Shown in pieces: positions 7,957 through 13,813 of a stretch of 14,629 nucleotides of DNA (within the stretch, counting starts at the first letter, position 1; each line of letters opens with the position of its first letter). The stretch is from contig JBGTIS010000208.1 in assembly GCA_041745535.1 (NCBI GenBank), positions 1-14,629 on the forward strand, read 5' to 3'. A program made the translations under genes and the position numbers. Source of the DNA: JBGTIS01 sp041745535. Its GTDB lineage: Bacteria > Bacteroidota > Bacteroidia > Cytophagales > Cyclobacteriaceae. The notes beneath the pieces were generated by a model that worked only from the letters and a program-made list of their open reading frames with translations, had not been told where the DNA came from and ran no database searches.

Positions 7957-8832
7957 ATGAAGATTTGTTTGTTAGGCTTGCTGGGATTGTGGCTTGCCCT
8001 GCCGCTGGTAGCATGGGGACAGGAAACCGATAAAGTAATTATTACGGGAATTGTGGTAGATGCCGATAGCCTCCATCCGCTGCCTTCGGTACACGTACGG
8101 GCAAAAAATACCAACCTGGGAGCTGTTACAGAATTGGATGGGCGTTTTAATATGAGGGTGCCTGCCAACGATTCTATCGTTTTTTCCATAGTAGGTTATA
8201 AATCTTATTTAATAGTACCGGCAGACAGCACCGAAGCAGCCTTGTCGAATCTGACCATAAAAATGATTCCCCGGGTGTATGAATTAAGCGGAGTAAAAGT
8301 GAAGGAATATGTGGATATCACCAAATACATACGCCGTACCTACGACCGGTCCATAGATATGCGAAAGTCAAAAGGCACGCCCCTGTTTGAGGAAAAAGAA
8401 CCTGTGAAAAAAAACGCGGTCGGTTTTTCAAACAACTACGACCTGAAACCTGCCAACCTGGAAGGCGCCGTAACCGCTTTCGCCAACCTGTTTAACGACG
8501 AATTTCAGCAAACCAAGAAGTTAAATAAAATACTGGCAATGGAGGAACTGGAGAAAAAGCAGCAATCGTCGCGCGAAGTGATGACCGAAAAATTCCAGGC
8601 CATGGTATTGTTTGTAGCCGACCTCAGTTACAGCGAATTGCTGCAATTTACCGATTATTATATGCCAGACCCCAGCCTGATGGTAGAAATGACCGATTAT
8701 GGCCTGGCAGAAGGCATATTACTCGATTTGGAACAGTTTAAACCCGCGGCAAAAAAAGATAAAGTCACCCTGGAACAACAGTTGAAGGAAGCATCTTTCA
8801 AAGATCGCGACCATTTAGAGAAGATAGAATAA
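7957..8832 (+). CDS. Exported carboxypeptidase-regulatory-like domain protein
   Basis: The ATG at 7957 gives 291 residues with a clear signal peptide (MKICLLGLLGLWLALPLVAWG|Q); a GTG at 7948 in frame only adds three residues. Residues about 28-95 form a CarboxypepD_reg-like beta-sandwich: ITGIVVDADSLHPLPSVHV, then a G-x-V-T-E-L-D-G-R-F segment, then VFSIVGYKSYLI. This domain normally starts SusC/TonB-dependent receptors or surface proteins in Bacteroidota. Here no TonB plug or barrel follows; the rest is charged and mostly helical, a common stand-alone architecture. It is probably periplasmic or outer-membrane associated. A near-match to the -7 consensus (TATCTTTA, about 7892) lies upstream. 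The stop is 3 bp from the methyltransferase start, implying co-transcription. Function unknown. Confidence 0.85.
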   Translation: MKICLLGLLGLWLALPLVAWGQETDKVIITGIVVDADSLHPLPSVHVRAKNTNLGAVTELDGRFNMRVPANDSIVFSIVGYKSYLIVPADSTEAALSNLTIKMIPRVYELSGVKVKEYVDITKYIRRTYDRSIDMRKSKGTPLFEEKEPVKKNAVGFSNNYDLKPANLEGAVTAFANLFNDEFQQTKKLNKILAMEELEKKQQSSREVMTEKFQAMVLFVADLSYSELLQFTDYYMPDPSLMVEMTDYGLAEGILLDLEQFKPAAKKDKVTLEQQLKEASFKDRDHLEKIE

Positions 8833-8835
8833 AAT

Positions 8836-9837
8836 ATGTTACAACACGTCCTGTCAGATCGATACGCCTTATATAATAACAGTTGCTATACCTTACCGGA
8901 TATAGCAGCACAAACCATAGATGCAGTAATAACCGATCCGCCCTATGGCATTGGCTTTCAATCACATGAATGGGACAAAGCGCTACCAGAACGGCAAATC
9001 TGGGAAGACTGTTACCGTGTAATGAAACCGGGAGCGTTCGCATTGGTTTTTTCCGCGGTTCGGTTAATGCACAGGGTAATGATTGATCTTGAAGATATGG
9101 GATTTAAAATCAAAGACGTACTGTTCTGGTCTTTTTTAAACGGCATGCCCAAAAGCCGTGATGTGGGCTTGGATATAGACAAGGAACTTGGTGTGGAAAG
9201 CGAAAAAGTGGGTACCTATAACTACATACAGGGATATAAGAAAGGCGGCGCTTCCAATTATTATGCAGATGAAAAAAAATTCAGGTACGAACCCGTCAGT
9301 GATCAGGGAAAATACTTTCAGGGTTGGGGCATGGGCATCAAACCCTGTTATGAACCCATTATCCTGGTTCAAAAGCCTTTGGAAGCTGGCGCTACGGTAG
9401 CGCGGAACATGCTTAAATACGGCACGGGCGCGCTGAACCTGGAAGACACCCGCATTCCTTATGAAGAAGGCGAAGAGAAAGTGGGACACAATCCACATCC
9501 CGATGGCCGGGTTACCGGGAATATGTTACGAACCGAACCTGCCCACGATACGTACGACAAGTTTTTTTTAGTGCCGAAAGTGCGGCAGCATGCCGAAGAT
9601 TACAATTTTCATCCCACTAAGAAACCGATAGACCTTATGGAACATGTCATTAAGCTAGTTACGCATCAGCATAGCGTGGTGCTAGATCCTTTTATGGGCA
9701 GTGGTAGTACGGCAGTGGGATGTATAAATCTGGGCAGGAAATTTATAGGTTATGAACTTGACGAATCGTATTTTAACATTTCTAAGAGAAGAATAGAAGA
9801 AACTATTTTAAGTGGCAAACAAGGATTTCTTTTTTAG
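8836..9837 (+). CDS. Orphan beta-class DNA amino-methyltransferase (N6-adenine or N4-cytosine)
   Basis: This 333-residue protein has the catalytic motif DPPY at 34-37, and the S-adenosylmethionine-binding motif DPFMGSGST at 284-292 near the C-terminus. That order, with the presumed target-recognition region between, defines the beta class (N6_N4_Mtase). Other family segments are NMLKYGTGALNLEDTRIP, and FHPTKKPIDLMEHVIKLV just before the SAM motif. It would methylate an exocyclic amino group in a specific DNA sequence; adenine or cytosine cannot be told apart by eye. No restriction endonuclease, specificity subunit or BREX/DISARM-type gene is adjacent, so it is solitary here. Similar proteins are common in phages and mobile elements. 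It is translationally close to the envelope gene upstream, and transposon remnants follow. All key motifs are intact. Confidence 0.92.
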   Translation: MLQHVLSDRYALYNNSCYTLPDIAAQTIDAVITDPPYGIGFQSHEWDKALPERQIWEDCYRVMKPGAFALVFSAVRLMHRVMIDLEDMGFKIKDVLFWSFLNGMPKSRDVGLDIDKELGVESEKVGTYNYIQGYKKGGASNYYADEKKFRYEPVSDQGKYFQGWGMGIKPCYEPIILVQKPLEAGATVARNMLKYGTGALNLEDTRIPYEEGEEKVGHNPHPDGRVTGNMLRTEPAHDTYDKFFLVPKVRQHAEDYNFHPTKKPIDLMEHVIKLVTHQHSVVLDPFMGSGSTAVGCINLGRKFIGYELDESYFNISKRRIEETILSGKQGFLF

Positions 9838-9853
9838 GATATTTAAATATATC

Positions 9854-10271
9854 TAGGAGTTACGAGAAGTTATTGACAAACTGCCGTTGAGCTTCCAGGA
9901 ACAAGCGTTGTTTCAAGCTGTAAAGCGAATCCAGATAGCCAGAATTAGCTAAAGAAGCCAGTTTCTGAAATGCCCCGCATCACGCGAAACAGGTGTGTTT
10001 TGATGGCTTGCGTTTGTCTGACAAAAAACTTTTCGACTGCTAAGGCTACCCCCGTGCAGATCAATATGACCCCTGACGATCTTAAAAAGCTCTAAACCAC
10101 TATGATTACCGGATAGCAAAAACCGATTATCTTCATCATGAGATACTTCCAGAACCCTAGATGCTTTCACACAACTGCTTCCCGTAGGGCTACTCATCAA
10201 GTAGGCAATATATTTCTCTATGTCCAGCACTTGGTCTTTTTCTTAAGTTAACCATCTTTGCGTAACTCCTA
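9854..10271 (-). mobile_element. Internally deleted insertion sequence (MITE-like), IS4/IS701-type DDE relic
   Basis: TAGGAGTTACG (9854-9864) and CGTAACTCCTA (10261-10271) are perfect 11-bp terminal inverted repeats bounding 418 bp. Between them lie only the N- and C-terminal parts of a transposase. No clear target-site duplication was found in the flanks. The ends are intact, so it could be moved in trans by a full-length relative. The family is inferred from the remnant protein and is not certain. Confidence 0.75.
9860..10255 (-). pseudogene. Deleted, frameshifted transposase remnant
   Basis: Reading the minus strand, an ATG at 10255 starts MVNLRK, and a one-base change in an A-run leads into DQVLDIEKYIAYLMSSP and then VSHDEDNRFLLSGN, resembling the N-terminus of IS4/IS701-type DDE transposases. 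After IDLHGGSL the frame passes directly into C-terminal sequence in other frames: VALAVEKFFVRQTQAIKTHL, then LDSLYSLKQRLFLEAQRQF, ending at a stop (9862-9860) within the inverted repeat. At least two frame changes and a large internal deletion remove the catalytic core, so it cannot be active. The N- and C-terminal reading is direct; the family name is inferred. Confidence 0.75.
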
Positions 10272-10278
10272 TATTTAA

Positions 10279-10407
10279 TCAATTTACTTCCGGAAAATAC
10301 TTGTCATTGCTTGGCTGTGGCATATTATCCTTATCCTTACTACAGGAAATCATGGTAAACAGGAGTAAGATGCCCGCTACCACAAAGTTTATTAGTTTTG
10401 TTTTCAT
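10279..10407 (-). CDS. Small (42-residue) lipoprotein
   Basis: An ATG at 10407 starts MKTKLINFVVAGILLLFTM, a basic start plus hydrophobic helix, ending in a lipobox (MISC, Cys22). A short polar tail follows (SKDKDNMPQPSNDKYFPEVN) before a TGA at 10281-10279. It has the form of a complete tiny lipoprotein: signal peptide, lipidation Cys, about 20 mature residues. The stop lies only 8 bp from the end of the transposon relic, outside its inverted repeat, so the present end appears native. It may instead be the head of a longer lipoprotein lost by deletion. Gene starts that end shortly after the lipobox are common in Bacteroidota. No known family was recognised. Confidence 0.6.
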   Translation of the reverse strand: MKTKLINFVVAGILLLFTMISCSKDKDNMPQPSNDKYFPEVN

Positions 10408-10583
10408 GATGCATACGGTTTAATTTTCTAACTCCCATCTGGATTTTTAAATTAGAGACACCTCTTGAAGACTTTTAGTTGGATGAGTAAATAAATATAA
10501 AGGGTAAGTGGCTTAAGCGTATATCGTATTGAAACGGCTCTTTTGCTTTATCATAGTCGCGTCTATGCCCGGTACACCGCCAG
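10408..10583. other. Gap with no recognisable gene
   Basis: No start-to-stop frame with family resemblance was seen on either strand. The right edge holds a short inverted pair, TACACC (10573-10578) and GGTGTA (10585-10590), that overlaps the end of the next transposon relic. Part of the stretch may be decayed coding sequence. Confidence 0.4.
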
Positions 10584-10889
10584 GGGTGTAGGACAAGTTG
10601 TTTAAGCAGCGCGTTTTATTTGTTCAATCACCCTATACCCATTGTCTATTTTTAAAAGAGACCCTTAGGTTAGCTACTTGTTGAGCCCCATCAAGTGTCC
10701 ATCGTTGCCCAGACACCTTCATTCTTTTTTGGATCACCTCTCGGTTAGCTGATTCCAAAACAAATACCCTTAAACTTCGCCATCACTTCACTGCCCTCAT
10801 CAAAGGGTAGCAACTGCCCCAGGTAACAACCCAATTCCCACGAATACGCGCTTTGACGGAAGCCCTTTTTACTAACTTGTCCTACACCC
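10584..10889 (-). mobile_element. Second internally deleted insertion sequence (MITE-like), possibly ISKra4-type
   Basis: GGGTGTAGGACAAGTT (10584-10599) and AACTTGTCCTACACCC (10874-10889) are perfect 16-bp terminal inverted repeats bounding 306 bp. The ends differ from those of the first relic, so this is a separate family. The interior is a transposase reduced to its two ends. No target-site duplication is obvious. Confidence 0.75.
10633..10873 (-). pseudogene. Deleted, frameshifted transposase remnant, possibly ISKra4-like
   Basis: On the minus strand a frame from inside the right inverted repeat encodes an N-terminal-type segment with LGCYLGQLLPFDEGSEVMAK, stopping at 10745. A second frame overlaps it and encodes LESANREVIQKRMKVSGQRW, then GAQQVANLRVSFKNRQWV and a stop at 10633. 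That second part resembles the C-terminus of transposases of the ISKra4 type (E-S-A-N-R, QRMK-SG-RW, GAQ-NLR). The catalytic middle, several hundred residues, is missing. The two halves are joined around 10755-10765. The reading of the frames is direct; the family name is from memory of motif patterns and only moderately sure. Confidence 0.65.
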
Positions 10890-11170
10890 GCATACTCTAA
10901 CTCCAAAGGGGTACTTCTGAAGTGGGGGGTACTTCAAAGAGTCAAAGGAGTACTTCGGAGTATCTCGCGAGATATAAAAAGAGTCAGCCTTGATATTTTG
11001 AAGTGGGGGGGTGTACTTCCGTACATCAAGCGAGATGTAAAAAGCATCAGGCGAAATATAAAATACATCTCCTTTGATATAAAAAGCGTCAGGCCTGGTA
11101 CATCGAAGTGGGAAGGGGTACTTTGCCTAATCAGGTGAGATACAAAAAGTATCAGACGAACCCATAGCAT
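10890..11170. repeat. Field of degenerate 21-bp repeats with palindromes
   Basis: Three contiguous 21-bp units lie at 11025-11087 on the pattern ATCAGGCGAGATATAAAAAGC. Diverged copies of the GATATAAAAAG-NN-TCAG core lie near 10971 and 11138. A second motif, GAAGTGG followed by a G-run and GTACTT, recurs at 10919, 11000 and 11105. A 14-bp perfect palindrome, TATCTCGCGAGATA, lies at 10961-10974. Because 21 is divisible by three, a minus-strand frame (11170-10934) reads as a heptapeptide repeat (RLTLFIS-like), but it has no family resemblance, so I regard the tract as non-coding. Confidence 0.65.
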
Positions 11171-11209
11171 ACTTTATTTTCTGATTATTCTTTCTAATTA
11201 ATGGAATAA

Positions 11210-11857
11210 TTACCACAAAGATTTTTTTATAAGTGAGAAAGCATAGCAGATTTCCCGGGCAATCTGGTGCACCCTTTCGCTATACTTTGCTGTTTCCTGA
11301 GGTGTATTGTCAAAGTCTTTGGGATCTTCATAGGGAAGGGTTACCCGCAAAGAAGCTCCAGGCACCATCGGGCAATTCTGATCGGCTTCTGAGCAGGTCA
11401 TCACAGCGCAGAAGTTATCGGATGGATTTTCTGTATGGGAAAACTGCTTGGAAAAAACGATGATGGGTGGCACATTATCGGAATAATGTACTGTATACCT
11501 TGGGTTATCACCCGGTTTAATTTCCGTAATGTTGAATCCGGCAGCCTGCATGGCTTTTACCGCCCGGTAGTTAAAAGCCGTAGCTTCTGTACCGCCTGAA
11601 AAACTGGCTATTCTGGGTATATCATAAAAAACCGCTGCCGCCTGCGCCCAAAGCTGGGCCATATGACTGCGACGGGAGTTATGGGTACAAATGAAAATAA
11701 GTCGCGCCACTTCGCCTGCCTTTACTTTTTCTTCCACAAACAAAGCCAGTTCCTGCAAAACTTTTTTACGAGCCGCCGGAATCTGATCAAACTCCTGGTT
11801 TACCTGGGAAATGTAAGTGTGTAGCGATGTATAAAGATCTGTATTTTTCAGGTGCAT
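11210..11857 (-). CDS. ArsC-like low-molecular-weight protein-tyrosine-phosphatase
   Basis: This 215-residue protein has a helical extension of about 50 residues followed by a low-molecular-weight phosphatase / thioredoxin-coupled ArsC fold. The phosphate loop is CTHNSRRS (Cys57 to Arg63, CX5R). Compared with classical ArsC (CTGNSCRS), His replaces Gly and Arg replaces the second Cys. The later cysteine pair is kept as TCSEADQNC (Cys155 and Cys162), equivalent to the resolving cysteines of S. aureus-type ArsC. An Asp-Pro (178-179) supplies the expected general acid. It could reduce arsenate or act as a phosphatase; the retained relay cysteines favour arsenate reductase-type chemistry. No arsR, acr3 or arsB is adjacent, but an ArsR-like palindrome lies just upstream. 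It follows the peptidase gene on the same strand after 147 bp. Confidence 0.85.
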   Translation of the reverse strand: MHLKNTDLYTSLHTYISQVNQEFDQIPAARKKVLQELALFVEEKVKAGEVARLIFICTHNSRRSHMAQLWAQAAAVFYDIPRIASFSGGTEATAFNYRAVKAMQAAGFNITEIKPGDNPRYTVHYSDNVPPIIVFSKQFSHTENPSDNFCAVMTCSEADQNCPMVPGASLRVTLPYEDPKDFDNTPQETAKYSERVHQIAREICYAFSLIKKSLW

Positions 11858-11879
11858 GAATTAATATTGATATTGATAA

Positions 11880-11895
11880 ATCGCAATATTACGAT
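11880..11895 (-). promoter_or_regulatory. ArsR-like operator palindrome before the phosphatase gene
   Basis: ATCGCAATATTACGAT is palindromic except for one mismatched pair and lies 23-38 bp before the start codon. Its AT-rich form with ATCG/CGAT ends resembles ArsR/SmtB-family operators. Further upstream a weak -7-like TAAATTTC occurs, so a bound repressor would sit downstream of it. Binding is inferred. Confidence 0.45.
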
Positions 11896-12004
11896 AAATA
11901 TTTCAGGAAATTTATGGTCACATAATAGAATGTTTGAAAATCAAATGCACAATGACATAAGTTACCTGAAGGATCACTAATTCCGCAAAAAGCTTAAAGA
12001 AAAC

Positions 12005-13339
12005 TTATTTTGCCAAACCGGCCTGTGCTATCAGCAGTAATAAGGCCCGCTGCACCGCTACGTGGGCATCTATGTTCAGCCACCACTCGTCTAATGCATG
12101 GGCACCACCACTTTCACCACCCCGCCCAATGGTAATGCCGGGAACGCCCTGCGCGATGGGAATGTTAGAATCGGTAGAGCCAAAACCTAAACTGGGTTTG
12201 GCGCCAAAAAAGGTTGCTGTAGCCATGCCCAATTGTACCAGCGGATCGGAAGCTGATATTTCTCCGGAAGGCCGGTTACCAATCATTTCTATATCAACGG
12301 TTAACGCTGCTGCTTTTCTGCTCATTTCATTTTCTTCCTGTAAAGCCTGTTGCATGGCCTTCTGGAAAATCTGATCAATTTGCTTCAGACTTTCATTATT
12401 TTCCGACCGCATGTCCACTTCCATCCAGGCTTCAAAAGGGATGGCATTGACGGAGGTTCCGCCGCCCATTCTGCCTACATTGAAGCTGGTGCGAGGTCCC
12501 TGCCTGGTAAAGGCATCAGCACCTTCACTGAAATGATAAATAGCCCGGCCCAGGGCATGTGCCGGATTTACCAGTCCGAAACTGCCCCAGGAATGCCCGC
12601 CCGGCCCTTCAAAGGTTACTTTATACCGGTGCGACCCTAATCCTTTGTTCACAATACGGCCAATGTCGCCGCCATCCACGGCAATCCAGTAGTCGATACC
12701 AGGACCTTTTTCACTGAACAGGTATTTCACGCCGCGCAGATCGCCTAAACCTTCTTCGCCCACTGTGCCAATAAACAGCACATCATCTTCGGTTTCAATC
12801 TGCTCGTGTTCCATAGCTTTAAGCACCGCCAGCACCAATACCAGTCCGCGGGTATCGTCGCCAATGCCGGGGGCATACAGGGTATCGCCTTTTATTTTTA
12901 CGGTTACATCAGTGCCTTCGGGAAAAACGGTATCCAGGTGTGCATCCAGGGCAACTGTATTTTCTCTAACAGTTCCTTTCCGCAAAGCAATTACGTTTCC
13001 CTCTGCATCCATCCACACCGAATCGGCACCGGCTTCCCGAAGCATTTGGGCATACTGCTGCGCCCTTTTTTCTTCCTTAAAAGGTGGAGCGGGAATTTCA
13101 TTCAGCAGGATCAGGTCTTCCTGATTTTTCGGTTCCAGGGCTTCCAGATAAGCAAAAGCTTTCTGTATGGCAGTATTGTTAGCTAACTTATTAACCAGTC
13201 TGGTATATTTTTTATCTATGGGAATCGCTTCAGAAGATTGGGTTTCCTGTGCCATAGCGGGGGTAGGTTGTACCATAATTCCTAAAAAAATAACACAAAA
13301 GCACGGTCCCAATAAAGAAATGAAAAAACTGATTTGCAT
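12005..13339 (-). CDS. Exported M20-family metallopeptidase
   Basis: This 444-residue protein has a signal peptide ending near AMA|Q (after Ala30), so it acts in the periplasm or outside the cell. Zinc ligands and catalytic residues of the M20 family are all visible: AHLDTV (His134, Asp136), GIGDD (Asp161, bridging), GEE (Glu195 general base, Glu196), VDGGD (Asp222), and HALDEWW (His414). The lid/dimerisation domain lies at about residues 240-360, with EGPGGHSWGSFG and GRMGGGTSVNAIP. Members hydrolyse terminal peptide or amide bonds (di-/tripeptidase, carboxypeptidase or acylase); the substrate is not readable. The start is 84 bp downstream of the TIGR02588 gene on the same strand, so read-through is possible, though a weak TAACTTTT box lies in between. 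Confidence 0.92.
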   Translation of the reverse strand: MQISFFISLLGPCFCVIFLGIMVQPTPAMAQETQSSEAIPIDKKYTRLVNKLANNTAIQKAFAYLEALEPKNQEDLILLNEIPAPPFKEEKRAQQYAQMLREAGADSVWMDAEGNVIALRKGTVRENTVALDAHLDTVFPEGTDVTVKIKGDTLYAPGIGDDTRGLVLVLAVLKAMEHEQIETEDDVLFIGTVGEEGLGDLRGVKYLFSEKGPGIDYWIAVDGGDIGRIVNKGLGSHRYKVTFEGPGGHSWGSFGLVNPAHALGRAIYHFSEGADAFTRQGPRTSFNVGRMGGGTSVNAIPFEAWMEVDMRSENNESLKQIDQIFQKAMQQALQEENEMSRKAAALTVDIEMIGNRPSGEISASDPLVQLGMATATFFGAKPSLGFGSTDSNIPIAQGVPGITIGRGGESGGAHALDEWWLNIDAHVAVQRALLLLIAQAGLAK

Positions 13340-13423
13340 AAGGTAGTTGATATTTGATCTGGTTAAAACTTTAGGGAAGTTAAAAACAGAAAGCGGAAAA
13401 AGTTACTTTCGCGTTAATTAAAA

Positions 13424-13810
13424 TCAGGGAGTGCCGTACCCCAGCACCCGTATTTGCAAGGTATCTGCCTTACCAGGGTCTTTTGTAAAGGTTACCCATC
13501 CGTTTACCGTTGATTTGCCAGGCAGATAAGGAAATTCGATAGCGGCCTTTTCCTGCTGATTGCCCTGGCCGGCTACCACTTCAATTCGAACATCTTCCGC
13601 AGTTTGGGCGCCCCTGTTTTTCGCGGTAAGCGGTATGGCAAAATGGCCTTCCCTTTGTTCAACTTTACCCAGCGATACAGTAATATCCGGCGGCGTGTCT
13701 TTTGCTGTGATCGCATCGTATATCAGAAAACCGATGGTAGCGAAAACCAGCATGGTAGCCACAACCAATACTACCCATTCTAACCAGTTTTTTTGCTGCT
13801 TTTTTTTCAT
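13424..13810 (-). CDS. TIGR02588 family membrane-anchored protein
   Basis: This 128-residue protein has a basic N-terminus (MKKKQQKN), one membrane helix at about residues 10-34 (LEWVVLVVATMLVFATIGFL), and a soluble beta-rich domain outside (DITVSLGKVEQREGHFAIPL, then NRGAQTAEDVRIEV, ending RVLGYGTP). The pattern fits TIGR02588, a family of unknown function known for sitting beside TIGR02587. That pairing holds here: the TIGR02587 gene ends 3 bp before this ATG, so both are surely co-transcribed. The anchored domain resembles an immunoglobulin-like fold by its strand pattern, which is only an inference. No catalytic motif is visible. Confidence 0.8.
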   Translation of the reverse strand: MKKKQQKNWLEWVVLVVATMLVFATIGFLIYDAITAKDTPPDITVSLGKVEQREGHFAIPLTAKNRGAQTAEDVRIEVVAGQGNQQEKAAIEFPYLPGKSTVNGWVTFTKDPGKADTLQIRVLGYGTP

Positions 13811-13813
13811 GTT

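Noticed and set aside
8836..9837. Restriction-modification or phage-defence island around the methyltransferase
   Set aside because: No nuclease, helicase, specificity subunit or other defence gene was found on either side within the window.
10934..11170. Minus-strand 78-residue open frame with heptapeptide repeats
   Set aside because: The frame is a by-product of the 21-bp repeats, has no family resemblance and no plausible leader.
10890..11170. Possible CRISPR array
   Set aside because: Units are contiguous 21-mers with heavy divergence and no unique spacers, and no cas gene is nearby.
12072..13186. Several plus-strand open frames opposite the M20 peptidase
   Set aside because: The minus-strand gene has all its metal ligands in one frame; the plus-strand frames show no family features.
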